DNA of 64,000 nucleotides. It comes from Gigaspora rosea (lineage: Eukaryota; Glomeromycota; Glomeromycetes; Diversisporales; Gigasporaceae). Both the position numbers and the translations under genes were made by a program. Shown here one piece after another: positions 1-11,243 of the stretch (its first letter is position 1; each line of letters opens with the position of its first letter). The notes below the pieces were generated by a model. It did no database searches. It saw only the letters and a list, made by a program, of their open reading frames with translations, and was not told where the DNA came from. The stretch covers positions 126,539 to 190,538 of the forward strand of contig QKWP01000790.1 in the NCBI GenBank assembly GCA_003550325.1, read 5' to 3'.

Positions 1-1190
1 CTTTTTTTTGTCTATCTTGTAAGATCGTATTAATTTCAGCAATTAAATCGTGGCTTATATCTCTTTCATGTTCCTCTAAATAAAATGAAGCCCAATATTC
101 AATATAATCTTTGGCATAAAACACCATTTTGAACCATGAATTCCAACGAGTTTTATTAGGTAATGGAATTTTGCATGGACTTTTAATTCCATGTATTCGA
201 AGATGGTTTAAATAACGACCTTTACGTGCGGGTGAGTTTGTAAATGATTCTTTAACTTTCGATAAAAGAACTTTTAAAAGATTAAAATCAGGGAATACTC
301 GCCAAGTATCACTAATACATATTTAAAAAATAATTCTATAAAATTAATTAAAAGTATCTTTATACGTATATACGTACATATATACGTACGTACATACGTA
401 CCATATGTACGTATTATAAATTAAATTATATTTACCCAATAAGGTTAATAATATGCGCACAACAAGGTGAATGTACTAATTGTGGCATTACTGGTTTTAA
501 TATTTCACAGTAACATTTTTTCATGTAAGCAGCGGAGTCAGATAAAAATAATTTTGGTAAAGTATATGAAATATTGTATTTAACTAAAATTGTTAACAAA
601 GTCCCACCAACTGTTGAATTATTTACAGCTTCTAAAAAATCAACTGATACTAATTTAGTATTTTGTTGAAAAGTAAATAAAGTATTTACGAAGCTAAGTG
701 AACAGTCATCCGTAGTTTCGTCCATTATAATTGCTACAGGCTTTTGAATAAAAAAATCTTGAAGCGAAGTAAGATGACACTCAAAAACAGATGGTAAATA
801 TAATCGACGAAGTGTGGTGGCATGAGGAATAGCACCACCTTCTTTTAAATATTTTTTAAAAAATGGAAGTAGGCTATTAACTTTTTCAAGAGGAATGTTT
901 GCAGAAGAAAATGCTTTAATCAAATCCTCTATAACATCTCTTTTAGATTCGGATGAAATTTTAATAGTAGAAAGTGTAGTTTGTTTTTTAGACTGCTCTT
1001 TATTTTCATAAATTCGTTTATTCTTAATATTTGCCTTCGAATTACAGTGACCATCAACCGTAGATTTTACCTTCCATTCAACAGAATGATCGCAATAGTT
1101 GCAAAACATAATTGCATCATCTTCTCGAAAAACGCCAGGATGTTCACTCATACGAGTAGCTATAGAAACCTTTTTATTACGAGTTGCCAT
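1..1190 (-). CDS. hAT-transposase-derived protein with BED-like zinc finger (partial, runs off left edge)
   Basis: Two exons are visible, 1190-436 and 311-1, with a 124-base GT-AG intron (435-312). The join reads ...HIINLIG|DTWRVF and stays in frame to base 1, so the 3' end lies outside the window. The start ATG is at 1188-1190. Residues 30-48 hold a C-x2-C-x14-H pattern resembling a BED or CGGBP1-like zinc finger; a second histidine is not obvious. The motif DETTD at about residue 157 matches the first catalytic acidic block of the hAT RNase-H fold, and CCAHIINL resembles the conserved region around the second acidic residue. Exon 2 carries TRWNSW, also seen in hAT-like proteins. Known for the family: DNA binding plus cut-and-paste transposition, sometimes domesticated. 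No matched terminal inverted repeats were found beside it, so I cannot tell a domesticated gene from a transposon remnant. The part seen has no internal stop. Confidence 0.75.
312..435 (-). other. GT-AG intron of the hAT-derived gene
   Basis: Donor GTAAAT after ATTGG and acceptor TTAG before TGATAC on the minus strand. Splicing keeps the reading frame, while reading through gives an immediate stop. The intron contains a run of short TACGTA palindromes (about 363-410). Confidence 0.7.
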
Positions 1191-1441
1191 TATTAAAAAA
1201 AATTTAAACTCTATTGCTATTGCTATTACACATTTATATTAAAAAAAAATTGATATCAATATTGATATCAATATCAATAATTTACTTTTAATCAAAAATG
1301 TTTCTTGTTCAAACTTGATGTTTTTTAAATTTGCCATAATGATAAATTGAAATATAACCTGTAAAAAAAAAATCATTTTATTGTGATTTTAAATCAATAT
1401 TACAAATTTATATTTAAAAAAGCTTTTATCGTTATTATGAT

Positions 1442-1510
1442 TAGAGACGCAGGTGAATTGCTTTATGGCAAAAGTTATGGCAAATTACAGGAGTTTCACC
1501 TGCACCTCTA
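1442..1510. mobile_element. Tiny hAT-type miniature element, 69 bases
   Basis: Ends are TAGAGACGCAGGTGAA and the inverse of TTCACCTGCACCTCTA, an inverted repeat of about 18 bases with two mismatches. Flanks ATTATGAT (1434-1441) and ATCATGAT (1511-1518) form an 8-base target duplication with one mismatch. TAGAG-type ends with an 8-base duplication fit the hAT superfamily. Confidence 0.55.
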
Positions 1511-1730
1511 ATCATGATTTTCTTGCTTGTTTAAACTCGATACATATGTCATATGTTGCCGTAATGAATTTCCTACTATGAAAATTTCAATCCGATTGGT
1601 TAATAATCAGGTGACCTCAATTTTTTCGAATTCTGTGATATTCTGCGGTGATTGACAGTGATTTCTGTGGTTGGCTGCGCTTAAGAGAAATTCTGCTGTT
1701 TTCTGTGAATCACAGAAAATCACCGTCCCT

Positions 1731-1981
1731 GGCTAGGTGCTGGAAAAAGGGCCGAAAATGACAATTTTTTCAAAAGAGGTTTTTTTACATAAATCAATTT
1801 AGAATAAAATTAGGATCATTTTTCACTTAAGATACAAAAGCAGTTGTATTGATAAAATTTTGCAGTATAGCTCTTTAAAGTTTGCATTTTCTTATGATTT
1901 ATTATATAATTTATAATATAAAAATTGATTTCCGAAGATCTTTTTTTTTGTCATTTTCGGCCCTTTTCCCAGCACCTAGCC
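1731..1981. mobile_element. Miniature inverted-repeat element, 251 bases
   Basis: The arms 1731-1764 and 1948-1981 are 34-base inverted repeats with one mismatch (start GGCTAGGTGCTGG). No target duplication was found, so the superfamily is open. The interior is AT-rich and non-coding. Confidence 0.6.
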
Positions 1982-2876
1982 CAAATTATCTCTATTTAAT
2001 AATCGATGTTTTTTTGTTTCATGTTTGCAGTCTCTTTAATCTTATTTTTTTTTCTTTTTTTACGTGCATTAAATGAAAATGAAGTTTCCAATTAAATCAG
2101 ACGGAAAAAGCCTATCAAAATCTGAGCAAACAGCATATCAAAATATTATTAAATATTTTGATGAAACGACAAGGGATGAATAGAACCGAGAAAACTTTAT
2201 TAGTTTTGCTTATACCATTACACAACACTTTACACGTGGTCTACTTGGAATGTTTTATGATTTTTACATGTCAGAAAATTCAGAAGATAAAATGGTAATA
2301 TATTTTTTTTTTGAAATTTTGATAATTATATAATAGAGAACAGTTGTATTTGAGAAAAGGTTAAAATACTTAGAGAACTAGTCTTAATGGCCATATGAAT
2401 ACATTCGTGATAGTGTTTTAAAATATTTAGAAGCCTAATCTTACTAATAGGATGTAGACGTATATTATAAGATTTAGTACTGTACAATACATCTATATTA
2501 GTATTTTAAGTCTGATCTTATAGATGTGGATTATAAGATCTAGTACATTTCAAAGATTTGGTTTAATGCGTTTGCAACAGTATTTTAAAATACATAGAAG
2601 TTTGATTCAAATGGTCGTACGTAAATGTACATCGGAGGGTCAGGTGTGGTATGGTCATACGGAGAAGTACATCATTAGGTCCAGTTTATATATTTTTTAA
2701 AATACTTTAGAGGTTTAATCTTAATGATGTATGGTCAAACTTCACTAATTCAACTATTCTAAATGCAATTAAATTTTTCTTCTTTAATTAGTTGTTTTTA
2801 TTGTTTATAATTATAATAGTTAAAGCAACTAAATATATTTTCATTTTTGATTTATTACTAAAGTCTACATCACAAG

Positions 2877-3639
2877 TAGGGATGGGTTCGGTCGGTTACG
2901 GTCGGTTTCGGTTGGTTATTATCGACTATTGACATATAGCCACGGTCGGTCATACCGGTTAATAGCCGACTATAGTCGATCAATTATTTTACTATGTAAA
3001 GGTTCTTTGATCCTTTATTTAAAGTTGTAGAGCCAATTCTTCTGATTCTAACGACAGCTAGATCATCAAAATTGGTTTAGTCATTCTTGAGATAATTGAG
3101 ATTACAGATTAGTTTAGGCAAATTTTTGTTAGCGCAAGTAAACAAATGACGTATGCATTACTGCATTATTTCACGTGATGTGATGATTGTATAGTCTTTA
3201 CAGGATCTTCCGTTTATCGGACTGATTCGTGTCGATCTATTCGAAAACAGCGACCATCTACCGATCACGTGGCGTTACACCAAGCATCAGCTAAAAATCT
3301 CATAAATACACTCACCACAGGCTCTCTCTCACTCTCCACTCACAAGCAACAACAATAACAGTCAAAATTCTCCCCACCCACCTCTCCACAAAAATCAGGC
3401 TGATACTCACAAGTAACAACGCTTGTCTAGTTTCGTCTGTTCGGCATCCCCTGCGCAACTTTATTGCTAATTTCAGGGGAATTGCTCTGATTGAGTCGCC
3501 CACCCAAACACACAGGCACGCAAAATGTTTTTCGATCGGCTACAATTTAGTCAGTCAGCTAAGCCCCTCTGACCGACTAGAATCGGCTACGGCTTTAGCC
3601 GGTCGCAAACGGCTATAACCGTAACCGAAACCATCCCTA
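2877..3639. mobile_element. hAT-type miniature element, 763 bases, in an exon
   Basis: Ends TAGGGATGG and CCATCCCTA are inverse. The repeat continues imperfectly with GGTTTCGGTTACGG-like motifs and nested GTCGGT/ACCGAC units. A perfect 8-base duplication ATCACAAG flanks it (2869-2876, 3640-3647). TAGGGATG-type ends plus 8 bases fit hAT. It is non-coding. Confidence 0.85.
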
Positions 3640-3740
3640 ATCACAAGATTCAGAAGATTATGACGATGAGAGTCAAAGTAATTTAGAACTAGAGGTTGTT
3701 CTGAATACTCAAACAGCAAGTGAACACCGAGAATTGACTA

Positions 3741-3895
3741 TAGAGTTAATACTTCTATCCGGATATATTTTTTATATCCGGATTAATCCGGTTTTATCAT
3801 AGTATATATCCGGATATAAAAACACTATATCACGTTATATCACATGACATAGTATATATCCGGATATATATATCCGGATAGAGGTGTTAACTCTA
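3741..3895. mobile_element. hAT-type miniature element, 155 bases, in an exon
   Basis: Inverted ends of about 26 bases start TAGAGTTAA and contain TATCCGGATAT. A perfect 8-base duplication ATTGACTA flanks it (3733-3740, 3896-3903). Internal TATATCCGGATATA palindromes repeat several times. Confidence 0.85.
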
Positions 3896-4454
3896 ATTGA
3901 CTACGAGGCTATACGTAATAAAATAGATAATTACAGGGAAAATATTAAGCCAGACAAACGCCTCTATAATCCTCTCTGGTACTATATAATCGACCATTCG
4001 GGACAGCATACACCAATGAATAATCTTCTCAGTGATGAGCTTAGGGAAATCATTCCGAAAGATGTTTCCTTTATAATTGAAGAAACATCTGAAGAACTTT
4101 CAGACTTGTTTAATAATCTTGCAAGTGTAAGTTATCGATTATATTATATAATCAAATTTTCATCCTTAAAAATCTCGAGAAATCGCCACCAATATGTTAG
4201 TGCTAAACAATGTTAAAATTGTTGTGATATTGCCATTATAGTAAACCAAAGAATTCCTAAGCTTATATACTGTATGTGTTTTTTTAGGCGCAATATTTAA
4301 ATTCCGTGCTTGTTAAGAATGAAAAAGAAAATATCATAAGGAATGTATGGCAACGAATCCATGATGGTTTAGGCCGGCCAAAGCATAAGCTTTCTGAAGC
4401 AATGCATATATATAGAAATATTCTACCATATTTCGACAATATTTTTGTTGATGA

Positions 4455-4841
4455 ATCAAATTCGCCCCTGAACTCCATCACACGATCTCAGAATACATCT
4501 ACAAAGACTTATGGATACCGTCAAGACAATCACGTCACACTGACGTAGTTCCCCCGCCACAACAAATACCCGCACCTATATTCACGAAAACCCTACATCA
4601 TTAGTCATAAATAGAATACAAAAATATATTAGAACTAGTAACACTTCCCCACAATTAATAATCATAGACTAGAGGTTTTACGACCATTCTAGCAAAGAAT
4701 AGGTCGAGAGTAAATTAGCTCTTACCTCATATCCCTTTAGTATAGTATTTTTATATGTATAATTAAATATGTATACAACTTACTCAAATAATAAAAGATA
4801 TAGAGGAAAGACCTCTCTTTAAAAAAAAAAAAAATAAAAAA
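4455..4841 (+). mobile_element. 5'-truncated LINE tail with A-rich end
   Basis: It is flanked by a perfect 17-base duplication AATATTTTTGTTGATGA (4438-4454, 4842-4858). The first part decodes EYIYKDLWIPSRQ, which matches EIWLPSRQ near the end of the full-length LINE at 28039-36032. It is followed by a 3' UTR with the shared GAGAGTAAATTAGCTCTTACC motif and an A-rich tail. The insertion interrupts exon 3 of the pseudogene around it. Confidence 0.9.
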
Positions 4842-5893
4842 AATATTTTTGTTGATGATGAATGGCAACTTGAATGGTATGTATAGGTATGACAAACTAT
4901 ATGTATTTATTGGATTGGTAAATTCAAAGTATTTTTGCTGCACAATGCGGATTGTTCTATAGAAACTTGCTCACTTGCATAACTTTTCGAGAATGACAAA
5001 TCCATGTTTTTTGATTATTTGGAGTTCAAATGAAAGCTTCAAATAATAGCATCAAAAAATTGTTGAGAAGGTTTTAACCATTTTTAAAATATATGTAACA
5101 TATGATGAGCGAATGATTGATATTGTGTTATAATAGTATTTTCTAAAGATGATGAATATTCAAAGTTAAGAAAGGGATCTATTTTGGAAAAGTATTTCGG
5201 AGAATCACATAATTAATTATATTTGCTAAATTTTCCTTGTAATATAGTGGCGAAAACTCAAGCGAGCAATGGAATTTGAACAGAGACCCGCAATCTCATG
5301 CTCGAATTGGTCAAAACTGTGACCTTGTAATCACTTCTAATAAGCTCTGCTGGTCTCCAGAGCTACTTATAGTGGAGGTATCGGGAGGTATCTTACCACA
5401 ATGCTCAGCGCACAAGGCATGGAAAGATAAGATAAAATTTGGAATCGGCCTGAGAGACGCATTAGTCCAATTGGAAAACGAGTTGCCAGGTATAAACCAA
5501 GCTGTATATGGCGTACAAGTTGTTGGTGAGTTTTTTTTATTTTTACTGTAGATATTTAATGCGTAAAACCAGAAAAACAATCTTATAATGTTTTGTTCAA
5601 ATTAGGATATAAATTAAAGGTCTAGCCATGGTAAGTCGTGAAGGGCTATTCCATTTAATGTTGCTGTATGAATGTTATCTCCCAGCAACATTATACGAAA
5701 TCTATTATATCGAGAACATTTGGAAAGTTTTAGAAGCTTTGCACAGCAAAGTCAGATTGTTGGAAATGAACATATTGAATTTAAACGAAAGAAGTATAAT
5801 GATCGAAAAAGAAGATTGGAAAATCAGCCAACTACTACAGTTCAACCCGTAGTGATTGGTACGCCTATTACTAAAAAAGGTAGATTGAACTAA

Positions 5894-6263
5894 TTATAAG
5901 GTGAAGCGGGGTATTGTGACAAAGTTAAAATCATTTAACAATGTATAGAAAACTGAAAGGAGCAAGTTTCTAATCCGTATAATATATTGGCCGTTGGCCT
6001 ATTCTTAGTCAATGAATTAGCTGAGATAGATAGTCGCGAATTTATGAAGACTTTTAAATATGATTTTCTATTTTGTACTTAAGAAAAGCTAATTCGATTT
6101 ATTTTACTCTATAGTTTCATTTACAATCTTTATTTTCCTTTTTTTTTTTTTGATTCGTTTTGTTTAAAATTAAACTTCAATTGTTTTATTATTCATTTAT
6201 CTATTTCAAAAATAAACAATCCAGATTATTCGCTTTATATTTGGCGACAATTTTATAAGATTA
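5894..6263. other. Intergenic, nothing recognised
   Basis: AT-rich sequence with no open frame, repeat or motif I can support. Confidence 0.5.
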
Positions 6264-6409
6264 GGTGGCATCCATAATTTATGTTAAACCATTATTAATA
6301 TAGGGATCTCAAAGATAATACAAAAATAATACTCTGTATATGATATTATCGTCAAGATCTTTACTTTTATACAATAAGTACTGGTTTAACGTAAATTATG
6401 GATGCCGCC
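6264..6409. mobile_element. Miniature inverted-repeat element, 146 bases
   Basis: The arms 6264-6291 and 6382-6409 are 28-base inverted repeats with two mismatches (start GGTGGCATCC or GGCGGCATCC). ATTA lies directly outside both ends and may be the target duplication or part of one. The superfamily is unclear. Confidence 0.6.
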
Positions 6410-6658
6410 ATTACGTATCTAGTGCATTCTGATATTTGCAACTGTGTATTGCTTGTATTCATAAATCCTAATATATATCTAAGAAGATTTCTTAGTTTAC
6501 ACGTAGTGTATTATAAATGAGAATAATTTACAAATCCATGTAACAATAATGCTTATGAAAATAATGTATATGTAGTATATAAATAGAATTGCCTTAGAGA
6601 TCCAAATGGAGGAGATACTTTTGCCCTTTTTAACAGTTTTATGTTGTAATTTTTGCTG

Positions 6659-6760
6659 ATCATAGTCTTTAGAAGTTCTTTGATCGTAGTCTTCAGAAAT
6701 TCTTTGATCATAGTCTTCAGAAGTTCTTTGATCGCAGTTTTCAGAAGTTCTTTGATCGTG
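6659..6760. repeat. 24-base minisatellite, about four copies
   Basis: The unit is close to AGAAGTTCTTTGATCGTAGT plus CTTC. It produces a minus-strand open frame with a KELLKT octad repeat, which I read as a by-product of the repeat. GCTGTTGCGATG-like units follow to about 6870. Confidence 0.7.
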
Positions 6761-6869
6761 ATTATGTTGTGATGCTCATTGCTATTGCGATGTTCATGCT
6801 TTTGCAATATTCGTTGCTGTTGCGCTGTTTGCTGCTGTTACAGTGTTTGTTGATGTTGCGATGCTCATA

Positions 6870-8300
6870 ATCTCGTGCTAATTCCTGGTTTATATTAAAA
6901 GTATAAAGTAAATATTCGAAAATATCAATATCATAATATATAATTAAATACGTATTTACATCATCATAATCTATACTTCAAGTTGAATCTGGATAAAATG
7001 ATGCCTTAAACTTTATTAAAAACAATGTCGATCTCTAGGTTTTTTATTTATTGTGGGGGTTCAAAGTGAGGAAAAAAATGCCGGTCTCCCTGTGTGTTTA
7101 AGAATATCAGTCCAAATCCTTTAAAACCAATGTCAACCTCTAGGCTTTTTTTGTTTTTTTATCTATTAAGAATTTTGGTACTTAGATCATTCTCACTTAA
7201 GTATAAAGAACTAAAGTTACAGATATTAGAGCATAAAATTACATACGGCAGTAACGTATGGACGTCACTACCCAAATTTTATATGGCATGAAAAGATACT
7301 ATCTCTGATTTTTCAATGTTTATTATTGTATAAATTACATGGATGAGAAAAATTATAGCATAAAATGTGTTTTGTCATAAACATTTACTAATTGATCAAA
7401 TTATTTTTTTTAAACATTCCGCGTTTAAAAGTTTAAAAATAAAGAGGTGACAAAAGTTGTCACTTTCTATAATTAACCAACTATAGAATTTTAAGGTGGA
7501 ATATAGGAATTTTTTTATATTTTGAACTCTTTTTTTTTCTTTCTGAATCATCCGTTATAAATTAGACTATACCATAGTTTCTTAAGAATCTATTACACTT
7601 TTTATACTGATTAATGTAAAATTTTTAATACAATTTTACCAAAGTTTACATAATTACCCTTTCCGTGATGTATTCTTATTCAGTAAGCAATGTCAGTAAG
7701 CAATGACTAGCGTATACTAAGTTAGATTTGGAATTGAATTTATTTTTTAATCGGGTTTAACATATCGAACTAGGCTGATTATACGTAAGTCTAGTTTGGA
7801 TATTAATTCGTTGAGCTAACCAATTTTCAGTTCACAAATTCATGGCGCCCATCTCACAATGGACTCAACAAAGAATTTGATTGGTCCGTCTGGTTAAACT
7901 GACCAATCAGATTCGAATTCATTGCAGCATTGAGAGTAGTGTATTGGTATTCTTTGTATAAAATAAAGTAAATTTTATTAATGAGAAGGAAAATATTTAT
8001 TGTAATTAAAGTTAATTATCATTGGTCCGAATTAATTATTTCGACCCTAATGCTGACCTTAATATTAACACTCAAATAACCCTGTTCGAATATAATATCA
8101 TTATTTATGAATATAGTTTATTACGTATATTCTGATGATAAAGATCGATTGCTTAAAAACTGCGACTGTGTTTATAAAGCGGACCAATTTATCATAATCT
8201 GAACCAACACAAACTCAGATTTACGAAAGTCGGCCAATTCTATGAGCACAATCGCAATCACAAAAAAAATTGCAAAGCGCAACGCAATGAAATACACGTA
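6870..8300. other. Intergenic, nothing recognised
   Basis: AT-rich. It contains one short hairpin around 7876-7922 (TTTGATTGGTCC / GACCAATCAGAT) and no coding region I can support. Confidence 0.45.
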
Positions 8301-8434
8301 CCTTCTAAATGCAACCTTCCCTAAATGCAACCTTTAACTCTGGCCCGAATATATAAATGAAATTTTCTTATTTTTCTCTAAATGCAAGCTGTCAAAATCT
8401 GGCCCCTTCGAGTTGCATTAGGGAAGTTTGACTA
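8301..8434. mobile_element. Decayed Tigger/pogo-type miniature element
   Basis: It contains CTAAATGCAACC and CCCTAAATGCAACC near the left and the inverse TTGCATTAGGGAAGTTTGACTA at the right. The layout matches the better copies at 10449-10627 and 39136-39474, but the outer ends are eroded and no TA pair is clear. Confidence 0.5.
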
Positions 8435-9300
8435 CAAGGCGTGATTTGTCGGTGAAATGATATGGATCCTATATATTAAAAATATATACAGTAGATATAT
8501 ATGTATAAATATATATAGAATTTCAATCTTTTAAAAGATTTTTTCATAGTATTTAATAAAACTTGGATCTTTCTATAAAATATATACTAATAAATATACT
8601 TATAATATATATGCTAATAAATATTCTTATAATATATATAAAATTACATTTTATATTTAGATAATTTTATTACAAGAATTAATACTGAATTATATGTTAT
8701 TAATATATATATATATTTAATATTTTTACTACATGGTGAAACATTTCAGGTTTTCACCTGAAACACTACCGCTACGTTTTAAGATTTTAAATGGTTTAGA
8801 AGAAACCGGAACAGTTATGAATCGAAACAGAGAATTGATAAGCGGGGGTTCTACAAGAATTTTTCGATATTTTGCTTCAGTGCTATTATTATTTGGACCA
8901 TGTTCATGTTTTGTTCAGATTTGGACATAGTCCAAATGCTATATGTTCAATTAAAAAAATTACTATGCCCACAATCAGTTCCGAATCAGTTCCGAATCAG
9001 TTTATCGGTAGCTTAAGTTCACCAACAATTAATTTACAGACAAGGCTACTTAACCACAAGTTCATTTTACCGACAGTTTATTTCATTTCACCGACAAAGT
9101 AATTCCGATCAGAGTTAGTGTAATTTATAAAAAAAACTTGTCGGAGAAAGAGCTGTTGGTGAATTGGACCCACCTGAGTATCGCCGTCATTAAAATTAAT
9201 AATAATAATAATAATACAATAATTACGGCATTGATTAATAATAATATATGTAAAAATAATAACAACTTACGTGAAATTGATTTCTTTGAATATCGTAATA
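8435..9300. other. Intergenic, AT-rich with short direct repeats
   Basis: It holds a duplicated unit near 8587-8640 (CTAATAAATAT...TATAATATAT), AT microsatellites near 8705-8722 and a triplicated CAGTTCCGAAT at 8978-9000. No gene is supported. Confidence 0.45.
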
Positions 9301-9305
9301 TTTCT

Positions 9306-9835
9306 AAATAGGAACATACACAATGCGTTTCAAAATAATAAATCATGTTTTGAATGTACAAAACGTGTAAACGAAAACAATAAACGGAAAGGTGAAGATC
9401 AAATTTTAAACGATATTCGCAAGCAAAAAAAAATTTCCATAAAATCCGAAGAGTTAGGCATATAATTTATGAAAAACTTATGGATGTTGAAGAGAAAGAA
9501 ATACGTATATGGATCTTGAGATAGCTAACGAATTAGAAGTAAATGACATGAATGAAGTTTTTGCAAGTTATTAGCACTTAAGATCGTAAAAATCTGTGAA
9601 AAAGGAGATGGCTTACCAAAATATTGGAATAAACAATTTAAAACTACTTCATATTACGGAAACTAAACTTTATGGAAAAATATTCAACATCAAACTTAAT
9701 TAATTACACAGTTTAACAATTGATCCGGCAAATTCAGAAAACCAAAATATAGATAATGAGGAATCAAGCATTTAAGATAGTGAATCCGAAGTTGAAATTT
9801 TAAAAAGAAAAACTCTTTATGAAGTATAAAAAAAA
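9306..9835 (+). pseudogene. Degraded coding remnant, unknown family
   Basis: Short protein-like blocks appear in changing frames: SCFECTKRVNENNKRKGEDQ, IIYEKLMDVEEKEIRIW, DLEIANELEVNDMNEVFASY and NEESSI*DSESEVEILKRK. The acidic-basic composition and lack of bias towards any single frame fit an old, stop-riddled host gene. I do not recognise the family and cannot place exon ends. Confidence 0.4.
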
Positions 9836-10448
9836 TATTTTTATCATTATATTTCCGTGTTTAAATAAATATATTTACAGTTTATTAATTTTATATTTTA
9901 GTCACTTGATTGCCTTGAAAAGTCTAATAGATTTCGAAGTGTTGAATCGAACTTTAAACCTATTCAAAAATGGTAGATGATATCAAAGATTCCGAACGAG
10001 CAAAAAAGCTTCCAAAAACTTGTATTATACTTTTTACTAGTAGCATTAAATTCAAATTTAAAGCTTTATAAGTGTATTAAAGAAAATTTGTATTTGGCAT
10101 TTAACATTCGAATTGAATGTAAAATTTAAAATTTAACTTAGAATTTATAAGCTTAACGATGATTAAATAAATTTTATTATGTTGAATAAATATATATATA
10201 TATAACCTCGATTATTTCTTTAAAAAAAAAAACTTAATTTCTTTAAAAAAAAAAAAAAAACAAAAATTTCTTTAAAAAAACTTCGTGATATCGTGATTTG
10301 TTATTCTTTGCGCAGATTGAAATTTAAAAAGCGATTACGTAACTGATTTTTGGTGGTGCGTTGATGAAATGACATTGATCGTTCACAATACTGTTTGACT
10401 TATATATAAAATTTAAATTGGTTAAATATCAAATTCTTTCTTAAGGTA
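9836..10448. other. Intergenic, A/T-rich tracts
   Basis: TATATA run at 10191-10204 and several A runs between 10218 and 10280. No gene seen. Confidence 0.45.
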
Positions 10449-10627
10449 CAGTCAGACCAGACCTCTCTAAATGCATAGCTATGGACGGTCAAGAAAATCT
10501 TGCATTTAGAGAGGTATTGCATTAGGGAGGTAAAAATCTATAAGTGTTATATGAGTTGGGGCCAAAACAAGGCCATGCATTTAGAGAGACTATGCATTTA
10601 GAAATATGCATTTAGGGAGTCTGACTG
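10449..10627. mobile_element. Tigger/pogo-type (Tc1-mariner) miniature element, 179 bases
   Basis: Outer ends are CAGTCAGAC and its inverse, flanked by TA on both sides (10447-10448, 10628-10629). Inside, the motif CTCTCTAAATGCAT or its inverse is repeated at both ends. CAGTC-type ends with a TA duplication fit the pogo/Tigger group. It is non-coding. Confidence 0.75.
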
Positions 10628-11243
10628 TAAAGAAATTGTTTTATAAAAAATACGATGTCGTATACAAGATTGGATCCGTGAATACACGTATTCATGGTTA
10701 ATTAAAAATATTCAATTACACAAAATTCGGATTAGTGAATATTCGATGAAAATTGTTAAGAATTAATATGACCAGTGAACGTAAAATCTGAATCTTTATT
10801 CATATCATCCGTGAATGACTAAAACCCGCGAATATTCATTGAATAGAAGAAATGAAAGTATTAGTGAAATTTTTTTCGAGGAGTGTTTTGTCGGGAAAAA
10901 AAATGTGAGGGAAATGATGGGAACTATTTTGCAAGCTTTTTAAGAATAAGCATCTAGTAATTCAGTGCTTAAAAATATGCAGTATAAAAGAGCAAGATTA
11001 TTTGCATAATATTTTATTTTTTTTTAAAAAAAAAAAAACAATAAAATCTATTTATCGTTTTTTCACTTAAATTGTTGAATTAGGAACTATATAGTTATAT
11101 AGTTAATTTTATATTTATACTATAGAATCGCGTATTCGTACAACAGAACGTATATATACACTTATTATACTTAAATACAATTCTTAAATAAAATTGAATT
11201 TTATACACAAACTCATGATTAAAAAGTCAAAAATATTAAATGT
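10628..11243. other. Intergenic and 3' flank of the kinase-like gene
   Basis: AT-rich with T and A runs near 11010-11040. I see no separate feature. Confidence 0.4.

Larger units (their letters stand above)
2073..5893 (+). pseudogene. Lineage-specific gene of unknown function, broken by three mobile-element insertions
   Basis: I read five exons: about 2073-2294, 2863-4126, 4288-4876, 5248-5525 and 5606-5893, with GT-AG junctions at 4127/4287, 4877/5247 and 5526/5605. The first intron is less certain. Exon 2 contains two miniature elements (2877-3639 and 3741-3895) and exon 3 contains a LINE tail (4455-4841), all with target duplications. Removing the LINE tail and one duplication copy restores NIFVDDEWQLEW in frame. 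Other damage: an in-frame TAG at 2181-2183, a frame change between the parts either side of the 155-base element, a one-base loss near 5624 that creates a stop, and two competing frames for the last residues (5850-5893). The penultimate exon has a D...ELLIVEVSGG pattern that could be a PD-(D/E)xK nuclease-like core; this is a guess from pattern only. I recall similar proteins only from Rhizophagus-type fungi and know no function. Confidence 0.65.

Noticed and set aside
6553-6807. Minus-strand open frame with KELLKT octads
   Set aside because: It is the translation of a 24-base minisatellite; outside the repeat the composition is AT-driven and there is no start context or family likeness.
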